DNA of 64,000 nt from Bacteroidales bacterium (GTDB lineage Bacteria > Bacteroidota > Bacteroidia > Bacteroidales > UBA932), in contig JAFSPG010000001.1 in the NCBI GenBank assembly GCA_017443025.1, positions 88,457 through 152,456 of the forward strand. The letters are read 5' to 3'. Both the position numbers and the translations under genes were made by a program. Below are positions 36,294 through 45,000 of this stretch, piece by piece. Position 1 is the stretch's first letter. Each line of letters starts with the position of its first letter. The notes beneath the pieces were generated by a model. That model was not told the origin of the DNA and ran no database searches. It saw only the letters and a program-made list of their open reading frames with translations.

Positions 36294-37439
36294 ATGGATC
36301 AGATTATCAGTAGTTTGCAGCAGTTCTGGCAGTTCACTGGCTTTGCCAACGTGGCCTGGCAGAATCTGGTCATGATTGCTATCGGAATCGGTTTCATCAC
36401 CGTGGCAATCCTGAAGGAGTGGGAGCCTCTTCTGCTTGTTCCCATCGGTTTCGGCATGATACTGGGCAACATTCCCATGTTCCCCGGCCTGAACATCGGC
36501 ATTTACGAGAATGGTTCCGTGCTTAACACTCTGTATCAAGGAGTTAAGCAGGGATGGTATCCGCCTCTCATATTCCTTGGAATTGGCGCCATGACTGACT
36601 TTTCTGCGCTAATATCCCAGCCTCGGTTGATCCTGATCGGCGCCGCCGCGCAGATAGGCATCTTCGGCGCCTATCTGCTGGCCTTGTCGGCAGGTTTCCT
36701 GCCGAACGAGGCCGGTGCTATCGGCATCATCGGCGGCGCCGACGGCCCTACAGCCATCTTCCTGTCCTCGAAGCTTGCACCGGACCTGATGGGAGCCATC
36801 GCCGTATCGGCATATTCCTATATGGCCCTCGTCCCCGTCATCCAGAGGCCTATAATGCTGGCCCTCACGAATAAGAAAGAACGTCTGATAAAGATGCCTA
36901 CGCCTCGTCAGGTCGGCCAGAAGGAAAAAATGATCTTCCCTATCGTAGGCTTCCTGACAACTGCATTCATCGTGCCTTCAGGCCTGCCGCTGCTGGGTAT
37001 GCTCTTCTTCGGTAACTTACTGAAAGAGAGCGGAGTAACCCGCCGTCTCGCCGAGACCGCACGCGGTCCGCTCGTGGACGTCGTGACCATACTCATCGGA
37101 CTTACTGTAGGTGCATCCACCCAGGCTGACAAATTCCTCAGCGGTAAATCACTGCTGATTTTCGGCCTCGGTCTGCTTTCCTTCGTAATCGCTACTTCCT
37201 GCGGAGTCCTCTTCGTGAAGTTCATCAACCTCTTCATCAAGAATCCCGCAAAGAAGATTAACCCGCTGATTGGTAACGCAGGCGTTTCCGCAGTGCCCGA
37301 CAGCGCCCGTGTATCCGAAGTTGTAGGCCGCGAGTTCGACAAGAACAACCACCTTCTGATGCACGCGATGGGTCCGAACGTAGCAGGAGTGATCGGCTCG
37401 GCCGTCGCCGCCGGTATCCTCCTCAGCTTCCTCGGATAG
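36294..37439 (+). CDS. Sodium-pumping decarboxylase beta subunit (OadB/MmdB)
   Basis: The membrane subunit that decarboxylates carboxybiotin and exports Na+. The 381-residue protein has about nine hydrophobic segments and the conserved GGADGPTAIFLSSKLAP motif (near residue 147), where the Asp is essential for Na+ transport, plus GNAGVSAVPDSARV near 322. Its NMVGVVGSAVAAG-like C-terminal region is GPNVAGVIGSAVAAGILLSF. It is the last gene of the operon before the tRNA. Confidence 0.94.
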   Translation: MDQIISSLQQFWQFTGFANVAWQNLVMIAIGIGFITVAILKEWEPLLLVPIGFGMILGNIPMFPGLNIGIYENGSVLNTLYQGVKQGWYPPLIFLGIGAMTDFSALISQPRLILIGAAAQIGIFGAYLLALSAGFLPNEAGAIGIIGGADGPTAIFLSSKLAPDLMGAIAVSAYSYMALVPVIQRPIMLALTNKKERLIKMPTPRQVGQKEKMIFPIVGFLTTAFIVPSGLPLLGMLFFGNLLKESGVTRRLAETARGPLVDVVTILIGLTVGASTQADKFLSGKSLLIFGLGLLSFVIATSCGVLFVKFINLFIKNPAKKINPLIGNAGVSAVPDSARVSEVVGREFDKNNHLLMHAMGPNVAGVIGSAVAAGILLSFLG

Positions 37440-37476
37440 CAATCAGCGCAGTTTTCGCAAAAACTGCAAAAGATAC

Positions 37477-37506
37477 TTGCAAATACGAAAAAACTTCGTA
37501 CCTTTG
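37477..37506 (+). promoter_or_regulatory. Promoter of tRNA-Ala
   Basis: TTG (37477-37479), 19 bp, then TACCTTTG (37499-37506) matches the Bacteroidetes consensus exactly. Expected start is near 37513, about 27 bases before the mature tRNA. A small palindrome (37448-37467, GCAGTTTT/AAAACTGC) lies between it and the oadB stop but has no T-run. Confidence 0.75.
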
Positions 37507-37539
37507 CAATCCCAAAACGGGTAAATCCCGCAGGGAAAT

Positions 37540-37612
37540 GGGGTATTAGCTCAGTTGGTAGAGCGTTTGAATGGCATTCAAAAGGTCAGGAGTTCGATTC
37601 TCCTATGCTCCA
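37540..37612 (+). tRNA. tRNA-Ala (GGC anticodon)
   Basis: Folds as a cloverleaf. The acceptor stem is GGGGTAT with ATGCTCC and an A discriminator. The D arm is GCTC-AGTTGGTAGA-GCG. The anticodon arm TTTGA-ATGGCAT-TCAAA has GGC at the anticodon position, and the T arm is AGGAG-TTCGATT-CTCCT. The CCA end is not encoded. A promoter precedes it and a terminator follows 35 bp later. The accessory island begins directly downstream, so this tRNA is a plausible old integration site. Confidence 0.95.
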
Positions 37613-37647
37613 CGAAGATAAATTACTGATTATCAAACAGTTACAAG

Positions 37648-37679
37648 ACTCCTGGAAAGCAAATTCCGGGAGTTTTTTT
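37648..37679 (+). terminator. Terminator after tRNA-Ala
   Basis: ACTCCTGGAA pairs with TTCCGGGAGT (one internal G-T/T-G pair) around an AGCAAA loop and is followed by seven T residues. It is a strong intrinsic terminator. Confidence 0.8.
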
Positions 37680-37876
37680 ATGTGTTTTTGGCGTTTGACC
37701 AAGCTTTTTGATATAATTGCCATTTAACTTTGCCGAAATTGGGGGATGCAAAGTTACCGATTACATCTCTGGCGATCGTACTGCTGGAGACTTTGTATTT
37801 ATCTGCAAGCTGTTCGAGAGTCTGCTTGCCCTCAATGTAATCCGTAATTACCTGCGCCCTATCCCAGTTGGATGAT
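37678..37876 (-). pseudogene. Helix-turn-helix fragment, probably a mobile-element relic
   Basis: On the minus strand about 65 codons stay open and end at the TAA at 37680-37678. The peptide includes VITDYIEGKQTLEQLADKY and VSSSTIARDVIGNF, a clear helix-turn-helix of the kind found at the N-terminus of transposases and recombinases. I see no good start codon; upstream, the frame runs into the opposite-strand frame at 37868. It may be a stub left by an element inserted at the tRNA. Exact family unknown. Confidence 0.45.
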
Positions 37877-38176
37877 TTCAGGGAGCAGCTCAGGAACTCC
37901 CACCCCGAAGAAGAAGAGAAGGAACAACCGAAAGCGGAGCTCCGGACGCCCCCTGCCCCGAAGATGGTGAGAAGAAAAAAGGAGTCGAGGGCGGCCGACC
38001 ACTCATCGGTCTGGCTGTCCAGGGATGCTCAGCGGAAGGCAAAGCTACTCACCCTATGGATGGATGCCGAAGGGATGGAACGTCCAGGTTCCATCGGTGA
38101 TTTGCTTGAGGAAGCCCTGGATGTGCTGATCGAGAGTAAATACCCCAAGGCGAAGAAATATGTCGAGATGAAGTAG
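37868..38176 (+). pseudogene. Truncated mobilisation-type (DUF3408-like) protein
   Basis: An open frame of 102 codons with only a TTG at its left end; the first internal ATG would give about 71 residues. The N-terminal half is acidic and Pro-rich and the middle is basic (KMVRRKKESRAADH). The C-terminal half (AQRKAKLLTLWMDAEGMERP, LLEEALDVLIESKYPKAKKY) looks like the ribbon-helix-helix proteins found in Bacteroides mobilisation regions (DUF3408). The missing start and the adjacent helix-turn-helix stub suggest a remnant of an integrated element. It could still be expressed from the internal ATG. Confidence 0.45.
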
Positions 38177-38179
38177 CAC

Positions 38180-38224
38180 TTGTTTTTCTTCGTATTTTAA
38201 TTTATATTTGCGGTAAATATTACC
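38180..38224 (+). promoter_or_regulatory. Promoter and possible AbiEi operator of the abiE pair
   Basis: TTG (38180-38182), 20 bp, then TATATTTG (38203-38210). Directly after the -7 box is the inverted repeat GGTAA-ATA-TTACC (38212-38224), which covers the expected start of transcription and ends 3 bp before the ATG. AbiEi antitoxins repress their own promoter by binding inverted repeats, so this is a natural candidate operator. The transcript would have almost no leader. Confidence 0.55.
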
Positions 38225-38227
38225 ACA

Positions 38228-38986
38228 ATGGCAACAAAGATAAAGAAAATACTCGATTTAGTTCCCAAGGATTCCCTGCTGTTTTCATCCTGGATGGCCA
38301 ATCAGGGTTTGGACCGAAAGGAACAGACGCTGTATGTCCGTAGCGGATGGCTTGAACGGGTGGCTCAAGGGGTGTATAAGATAGCCGGCAGTACGCCAAC
38401 ACTCTATGGCGCTGTCGCTTCATATAACAACCAGCTGGGCAAGAGTTGCCATGTCGGAGCTTCGTCCGCACTGGATCTGCGCGGCTTCTCCCACTTTGTT
38501 TCCATGGGAAAGCCCCAGGCTTACCTGTTCACGGCCAAAGAGTCCCGTCTGCCCGGATGGCTTCCTAAAAGCGAATGGGAAATGACGGTGAAGTATTTCA
38601 CATCCTCCGTCTTTGGCGCCGAAACAGGACTTGAGCTATATGATTACAACGGTGCGCAACTGCTCATTTCCTCCCCGGAACGGGCTTTCATGGAGTGCCT
38701 GCTCTTATCCCCCGAACAGTTTTCCCTCATGGACAGTTACTATGTGATGGAGATGTTGACAACGCTCCGTCCGTCACTTGTCCAGCAACTTTTGGAAGAG
38801 TGCTCTTCCGTCAAGGTCAAGCGCCTGTTCCTGTATATGGCAGAAAAAGCCGGCCACAGCTGGTTCAGAGCCCTGGATTCTTCAAAGATCAATCTTGGCA
38901 GCGGCGTGAGGAATATCTCCGCTACTGGACGATTCATAAGTAAATATCAGATGATTATACCTTCAGACTTGGCAGACTATGAATAG
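38228..38986 (+). CDS. AbiEi-family antitoxin (type IV toxin-antitoxin)
   Basis: A 252-residue cytoplasmic protein. It has an N-terminal winged-helix domain (LLFSSWMANQGLDRKEQTLY, VRSGWLERVAQGVYKIAG, residues about 14-55) and a larger C-terminal AbiEi domain (SSPERAFMECLLLSPEQFS near residue 155). AbiEi antitoxins neutralise AbiEii without binding it stably and repress the operon. The next gene overlaps its stop by 8 bases, as is typical. The gene is intact although the toxin frame is broken. Confidence 0.86.
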   Translation: MATKIKKILDLVPKDSLLFSSWMANQGLDRKEQTLYVRSGWLERVAQGVYKIAGSTPTLYGAVASYNNQLGKSCHVGASSALDLRGFSHFVSMGKPQAYLFTAKESRLPGWLPKSEWEMTVKYFTSSVFGAETGLELYDYNGAQLLISSPERAFMECLLLSPEQFSLMDSYYVMEMLTTLRPSLVQQLLEECSSVKVKRLFLYMAEKAGHSWFRALDSSKINLGSGVRNISATGRFISKYQMIIPSDLADYE

Positions 38987-39883
38987 AGAATATGCAGAGA
39001 AAGTGGAGGTCCTCCTGAGGCTCCTCCCCATCGTGATGGAAGAGAAGGTTTTTGCCGTCCATGGAGGTTCGGCTATCAACCTCTTTGTCAGGAACTTACC
39101 TCGTTATTCGGTTGACATTGACCTTACATACATACCCCTGGAAGGCCGGGAGGAAAGCCTGGAGCACATCAACGCTCATCTTATGAGTATCGCGGGTAAG
39201 GCAAGACGCGCTTTCCCCGGGATGCACATTGTACCAAAACTCAATACTTGCAAACTCCTCTGCGAATATCAGCGCAAGCAGATAAAAGTGGAAGTGAACC
39301 AAACCAAGCGTGGGATTGTTGGCGGTGATGTGCTGACAGTGCCTCTGTGCAAGAAAGCGCAGGATGAATTCGGCCTGTATTGTGAAGCCGATATCGTGCC
39401 CATGACTCTGCTTTACGGCGGGAAGATTGCAGCGGCGCTTTCAAGACAACACCACGAGACCTCTTCGATGTCAAGTACATGGAGTACCCCTTTGAAAAGA
39501 CACGGGAGGGCTTGCTGTTCTGCCTTCTGGGCAGCGACCGTCCTTTGTACGAATCATTTGCTCCCAACCTTATTGACCAGAAGGATGCACTTGCCAATCA
39601 GTTTGAAGGGATGACAGACACGCCCTTCTCGTATGAGGAATATGAGGAGGCACGTGCAAAACTTATTGCCGATGTAAATGCCATGATGACGGCAGAAGAC
39701 AAAGATTTCCTTGTGAGTTTCGAGATGGGTGAACCGGACTGGGACAGTTTTGATTTCCCTTATTTCAAAGACTATCCTTCCGTGCAATGGAAGCTCAATA
39801 ACCTTCTGAAGCTGAAAAGACAAAATCCATTGAAGCTACGCGAAGAAGCCGAAAGACTCCGAAAAATCTTTCGGCTTGATTAA
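38979..39883 (+). pseudogene. AbiEii-family nucleotidyltransferase toxin, frameshifted
   Basis: The nucleotidyltransferase toxin of the AbiE pair, read in two frames. Frame 1 (from 38979) carries VHGGSAINLFVRNLPRYSVD and then IDLTYIP, the G[GS]xxxxL and DxD metal-binding core, to about residue 158 (YGGKIAAALSRQH). Frame 2 (to 39883) continues DLFDVKYMEYPFEKTREGLL through the C-terminal helical domain. The frames join if one C is restored at the CACCAC around 39452-39455; QHPRDLFD would then be regained. The full protein would be about 300 residues, the normal length. One missing base could be a real inactivating mutation or a sequencing or assembly error. The gene converges with the partner gene at 39886, 2 bp apart. 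Confidence 0.82.
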
Positions 39884-39885
39884 GT

Positions 39886-40443
39886 CTATCCCCGGCGACG
39901 GCGATAGACTTCGTTCCGACCGAAGTTCAACGACTTCGTGAATTCCCAGTTCTCTTCCCGTTCCCGAACCTCGTCAGCCCTGTACATCGCCAGGGTCTGG
40001 TCAACCTCGGTAACGCAGCTGAGCGTCCGGTCAAGGCCGGTTTCGGCCCACGAATACTTGAGCCTCGGATACTTCCGGACCAGATCCATGCACTGGCAGA
40101 ACATCGCGAAGAACCTTCCCCGCAGGGGGCGGCAGAGAGAAGCACCGAACTCGTCGTCGTAGGTCCAGTTGTTGTAGGAGTTACAGCAGCAACCGGCCGC
40201 CTGGGCAAACTGGAAGAACGCATCCTCATACCTTCCCAGATCCAGAAGCTCTCGTCCGAACTTCTCGTAAGCGCTGCTCAATTGCAGGAGGTCCGAGACT
40301 TCGAAGCGGGTCCCGTACCGGACCTGGTCGCTGATTCTGTCGATCTCGCCGATAGACTGATGCATGAACGCGGTAACCTCGCTGGGAATCATTCTGACCT
40401 GACCCTTCTCGGTCCAGGCCACAAGTTGATAAGCTTTTGCCAT
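39886..40443 (-). CDS. Small helical partner protein of the AAA+ module, copy 2
   Basis: A 185-residue paralogue of the protein at 8559-9038, starting MAKAYQLVAWTEKGQVRM at the ATG at 40443; a longer frame upstream does not share the family start. It keeps the helical middle (EVSDLLQLSSAYEKFGRELL, YEDAFFQFAQAAGCCC) with the cysteine cluster and the Tyr/Trp-rich C-terminal half (LVRKYPRLKYSWAETGLD). It adds a basic tail of about 26 residues ending in Arg repeats. A dispersed repeat with promoter-like boxes (40595-40679) lies upstream. It is in the minus-strand group that opens with the 48-codon ORF and phosphoesterase, divergent from AAA+ copy 2. Function unknown; probably works with the AAA+ protein. 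Confidence 0.8.
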   Translation of the reverse strand: MAKAYQLVAWTEKGQVRMIPSEVTAFMHQSIGEIDRISDQVRYGTRFEVSDLLQLSSAYEKFGRELLDLGRYEDAFFQFAQAAGCCCNSYNNWTYDDEFGASLCRPLRGRFFAMFCQCMDLVRKYPRLKYSWAETGLDRTLSCVTEVDQTLAMYRADEVREREENWEFTKSLNFGRNEVYRRRRG

Positions 40444-40594
40444 AACAGTAACGTATTTCAATGAACTTCCCGGCCACCCGGTCCTTCGCATCAGGGTGCA
40501 GTGCTCCCTGGGAGTGGACCTTCGTCCGGGCTTGTTCAGTTACATGTTATGGTCGGAAAAGATTTTCAGGTGCTCATAAAAACCGCTTCGGTTT

Positions 40595-40679
40595 GCAAAT
40601 TTACGGGCCAGCCGAGAGAAATACAAATTTATTTGCATTTCCGAGGCGCCGCCGTAAATGCCGGCGCAGCCGGAACTTA
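40595..40679. repeat. MITE-like repeat, copy A
   Basis: An 85-bp element that matches 48892-48977 over its full length with scattered mismatches. Inverted ends ATTTACGG (about 40599) and CCGTAAAT (about 40652) flank a hairpin (AAATACAAATTTATTTGCATTT). Read on the minus strand it contains two TAAATTTG boxes, so it could act as a moving promoter for the small partner gene 150 bp downstream. Copy B sits upstream of another minus-strand gene in the same way. No transposase is linked. Confidence 0.65.
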
Positions 40680-40739
40680 CGATATAAAGACGGAGCTGCA
40701 AGCGAAATCTATCACACCCAGGGACAAATTTCTTTTCCG

Positions 40740-41723
40740 TTATCCAGCACTCTCATCCACGTAGAGAGCCGCCGGATAAAAGACTGAGATGTGGTATCTG
40801 CTGCCAGTTCTCAGATTGGTTACATAGATGTGAGATTCGTCAACATCGACTATTTTCCATTCTATATGAAAGTTCCTTTCGATGCCCTTCACAAATTCTT
40901 TATTAGCCTCACAGAGCTCGTGATAAACCGGATGCTCTTTCAAAGAACCACAGAACTCCAATTCTGCTAGAGCTAATGAGAAATCCTGTCTGATTTTTTG
41001 TTCAACTTCTCTCATTTTGTCTGACTCCACGCTGATGTGGAAACGAATCGGCAGCCGGATTAATTGCTTCTGGTTGTCGCAGCAGGCGACGTTGACCATT
41101 TCCGTGTGGCGAGGGCCGAAATCCATGTGGGCAACCCTTTCCCGCGTCTCGTGAATGTGGCCGCCGATAAGGAAGCGGACATTGCGGGAAGCAACGGCCT
41201 CACGGAGTTCTTTGCTGCCAAGGTCACGCATATCCCTGTCGGAAAAACCGATATAGTTGCAGTCGTACGGGACTGTATGGGTAATGAGTATGTCCACGTT
41301 CTGGGGAATCCCGGAATACTTTTCCCTCAGGAAATCGGAATCATCCGAGGAGAACGCCTTGTTAACAAAAGGCGTCGGCACCCAGGGCGTGCCATACATC
41401 TTTATACCATAAAACTCGAATTCGCTGTCGCACAGATACACCAGCTTCTTCCCGGCCGATGGAGCAAACTCTTTCAACAACTCCTCATTATGCGCCTCAA
41501 TCCAGTGGTCATGATTCCCGGCAACCAGAACGACACGCCGGCATGCAATCTTATCCACCCAGGGAAGAAAGACATCACGAAACCACGCTCCCTGGGCATC
41601 CGGTTTTATATCCAGTTCACCCGGGAAGATGTCTCCGCCAATGAAAACCAGACTTGCAGATTTCATCTCGGGAAGATTCCCGTGAAGGTCGGCAACTGCC
41701 GATATTGAGACGTCCCTAGTCAT
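40740..41723 (-). CDS. Calcineurin-like phosphoesterase
   Basis: A 327-residue cytoplasmic metallophosphoesterase without signal peptide. The motifs are in order: AVADLHGN (residues 10-17), FIGGDIF, VAGNHDHW, ITHTVPYD and GGHIHET. An unassigned C-terminal domain of about 100 residues follows (IRQDFSLALAELEFCGSLKE, FVKGIERNFHIEWKIVDVDE). Relatives act on many phosphodiester or phosphomonoester substrates, so the substrate is open. Its start overlaps the stop of the 48-codon ORF at 41716-41862 by 8 bases. It lies between that ORF and the small partner gene on the same strand, divergent from AAA+ copy 2. It has no counterpart at copy 1. Confidence 0.87.
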   Translation of the reverse strand: MTRDVSISAVADLHGNLPEMKSASLVFIGGDIFPGELDIKPDAQGAWFRDVFLPWVDKIACRRVVLVAGNHDHWIEAHNEELLKEFAPSAGKKLVYLCDSEFEFYGIKMYGTPWVPTPFVNKAFSSDDSDFLREKYSGIPQNVDILITHTVPYDCNYIGFSDRDMRDLGSKELREAVASRNVRFLIGGHIHETRERVAHMDFGPRHTEMVNVACCDNQKQLIRLPIRFHISVESDKMREVEQKIRQDFSLALAELEFCGSLKEHPVYHELCEANKEFVKGIERNFHIEWKIVDVDESHIYVTNLRTGSRYHISVFYPAALYVDESAG

Positions 41724-41862
41724 TAGTATTGCCTTGCCTTTCTCTAAAACTGTCTTTCCTTATTATCAGGCGGATAATCTGCCTGAACAGGGACATGTGC
41801 TCGGAGTATCCGAGCATGTCCTTTTCTTCATTTTTGGTGGAGGGGTTTTTCTTTATTGCCAT
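41716..41862 (-). CDS. Short basic protein overlapping the phosphoesterase gene
   Basis: A 48-residue frame that I found by translating the minus strand: it opens MAIKKNPSTKNEEKDMLGYS and ends RQGNTND, with a basic helical middle (LFRQIIRLIIRKDSF). The phosphoesterase ATG lies inside its last codons (8-base overlap), which is a usual sign of translational coupling. A 31-base palindrome (GGACATG...CATGTCC, 41791-41821) lies in its coding part. Function unknown. No close counterpart is visible at AAA+ copy 1. Confidence 0.55.
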   Translation of the reverse strand: MAIKKNPSTKNEEKDMLGYSEHMSLFRQIIRLIIRKDSFRERQGNTND

Positions 41863-42028
41863 GTGAAATCGGGTTTGCAATAAAGACGTCTCCGGCCAGG
41901 AAATCTATCATCATTTTGAAAATATTTCTATCACGTCGATAGATTTTCGAACAACCTCCATCTTTCTTAAGGAAGAAATTATAAGGAATATTTGTTAAAT
42001 TTGTAAGTCACAGCAAAAATAACACTTT

Positions 42029-45000
42029 ATGGCGAAAAAGACCACTCTGGCCGAAATGCTTGAAAATCAGCCTGACATTTTAAAGGATGCTTTCAAACTT
42101 ATCGATGAACAAGGGCAACTTGGCGTCGTTGAACGTAAAGCCGTCGATGAAACCCTCCAGGCCTTACTGAATGATGACGGGCTCATGGAAATTTGCCGGG
42201 CCTATATGGATTGGAAATATCCCGATTCAACCGGGAAGTCAGAAGACGAACGCAACCAGGAAGACATTCTTGAGTTCGGTGCCGACTTGGACGATGACGA
42301 TGATGACGAAGAGGACGATGCCGAGTTCAATCGCCTGCTGAACCTCTTCATGAAAGGCTCATCTAAAGACGATAATGAAGATGAGGATTCCAGCTCTGAT
42401 TATGAGTTTCTCTGCGACGTGGATGAGAAACCGACCGAGTATCTGGTTCAGGAATGCATCAAGGAGATAGAACCCGAAAGAGGATTGTATGTCCACGTCG
42501 ATCTGGTCATCCCCGATACCGAAGAAGAGGATGAGCTTCGCGTAGAGGTGACCACTCTCAGGGGAACAGAAATGATTCAGGGCTGGTTCGACAAGAACAG
42601 CATTCCGCTTTACCGTGACGGTGACCACATGCATCTGAAGCCGACCCTTCTAACCGACCTTTTGGGCAAAGACTACAAGCTGGACAAAGACGAGCAGGAC
42701 CAGCTGGTAATGATTCTCTATAAGAACGAAAAGGAGCATTACTCCCGCAAGATTCCTATCAAGGGCCCCTGGCCGTCGGCCACTAAACCGTACGATTCAT
42801 GTATGAAAGCGTTCAAAGCAAATGAAGACATTCCCGAGCAGATGGCGATTATCAACGAGCGTCCCGGCTGGCAGAATTTCAAGGCCAGAATGGACGAAAT
42901 GGTCTCCCGCTGCAAGGTGGGCGCACTCCGGAAAGAGGCCGGGCTGACCAGCAACACTCCTACGCTGCATACCATCATCATGGGAAATCCGGGCACCGGA
43001 AAGTCCAGTTGCATACCGTTCATGACCGGCCTTTATAAGACGCTCGGCCTGCTGGACACCGATGAAATCTGTACTACCCGTGTTTCTAAGCTTGCCGCAT
43101 CAACCGTGAACGGCGAATACGAAAATATGATGTCCGTTATTGAGAAAGCGCAGGGCGGCACGCTTGTCTTTGAGAATGCCCATGAGCTTTACCGTACGGA
43201 GAAAAACAACAACTACGATACCGAGCAGCGTATCATTCGCGCCTTGATTGACGGGCTGGAAAACGTCAAGAAATATCCCAGGTGGATGCTGGTTCTGGTC
43301 GGTGAACCCGACGGCCTGGAGTCCGTCCTTGCCTCCAATCCGGACCTGAAGAAGTATATTGGTACGCCCATTGTCATGGAGGATTTCAATCCTCAGGAAC
43401 TGTCCTGGATTGCCCAGGCCTGCTGCAATGGTCGCAAACTCAAACTCACTCCTGACGCTCAGGCAAAACTGGAGATGTACATTCTCCATAAGTACAACCA
43501 CCGCGGCGACGGCTTCCAGAATGCCTGGATGGTGCAGGGGCTCCTTGACGAGCACATCATTCCTGCTATGTACCGCCGCCTGCAGGGCATTACGAACCCG
43601 ACCAAAGAGCAGTTGGAGACGGTCGAAGCCCAGGATATCCCGATGGTAAGCAGCTCCTCCGGCACTGAAATGGCGGCGCTCGATGAGCTTATCGGCCTAG
43701 GGAAAATCAAGACCAAAGTCAAAGACTATCTGAACGCCGTGAAACTCGCCGGCCGCCGTATGGAACAGGGCCTGCCCACGAATATGCCCCGCCTGCACAT
43801 GGCCTTCCTGGGCAACCCGGGAACCGGTAAGACCACCGTGGCCGAAATTATCGGCAAAGTGTTCGCTTCCTGGGGCATCCTTTCCGGCGGCCGCGTCATC
43901 CGCACCGAGAAGAGCCAGATGGTGGGACAGTGGATTGGTGAGACCGAGCAGAAGATGCGTACCCTCCTTGAGCGCGCCCACGGGAACATCCTTTTCATCG
44001 ATGAGGCCTATCAACTTGTGGAAGGCGGCGAGAAGGATTATGGCCGCATCGTGATGAATTCGCTGCTCACGGAGCTGGGCAAGGAGAATTCCGATATGGT
44101 GGTTATCCTGGCCGGTTATACTGCTCCGATGAAGCAGCTTCTGGAGAGCAACGAAGGTATTGAGAGCCGATTCCCGAATGTATTCAACTTCGAGGACTAC
44201 ACCACCGACGAGCTGGTGGAGATTGGCAAGCTGATGATCAAGAAGCAGGGCTTCACCCTCACCGAAGGAGCCGAAAAGAACATGCGTGCCATCATCGAGG
44301 AGGAAGCTGAGAAACCGTCACCCCGCTTCGGCAATGGCCGGTTCGTGTCCAATCTCTTGCAAAACGAGATTCTGGCAACGCTGGGAGCCCGTACCGCAAA
44401 ACTGGAGAACCCCTCCAAGGAAGAGCTTAGCACCATCCTTCCGGAAGATGTAGTCATCGGCAAGGCTCAAAAAGATGTGGTATTTGACGATGTGGCCATT
44501 GATGCCGCCCTGGCCCGGCTGGATGCCCTGGCCGGACTCACCGGCGTAAAGGCCGCCATTCACAACTTCGTCAAATCTGCCCGCTACCTGCATTCCATCG
44601 GCGAGCCGTATGTGGGCAAAGGCCTTCTGAGTTGGCGCTTCATAGGAAAAAGCGGCACCGGAAAGAGTACCGTAGCGGAGATTATGGCCTGCATCCTCAA
44701 GGGAATGCGCCTGATTGCCAACAGCCACATCACCGAAGTGAAGGGCGAACGCATCCTTGGTGCTTACGACGAAAGCCAGGAAGTGCTTCGGGAAGCCGTC
44801 AAGAAGTCTTGCAACGGCCTCATCTTCATTGACGTGGACGACTCCAAGTTCAACGATGACCGCGCCCGCTACGGCCGTATCGTAGAGCAGATGCTCCTCA
44901 AGCTCAAAGAGATGACCGTGGAGGCCGGTGGCGAATGCGCGCTGATTCTGGCTGAGCTTGACGCCCCTAACGTGGACGTGGCAGAGCAGCTTTCCGAGGC

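Noticed and set aside
37448-37467. Hairpin GCAGTTTT/AAAACTGC as the terminator of the decarboxylase operon
   Set aside because: The stem is weak and has no T-run.
38979-39883. Programmed frameshift in AbiEii
   Set aside because: There is no slippery heptamer at 39445-39460. A lost C in a short C run is simpler.
41791-41821. Palindrome GGACATG...CATGTCC as a terminator
   Set aside because: It lies inside the 48-codon ORF and upstream of the phosphoesterase it would terminate. No plus-strand gene ends nearby. I keep it as a curiosity within that frame.
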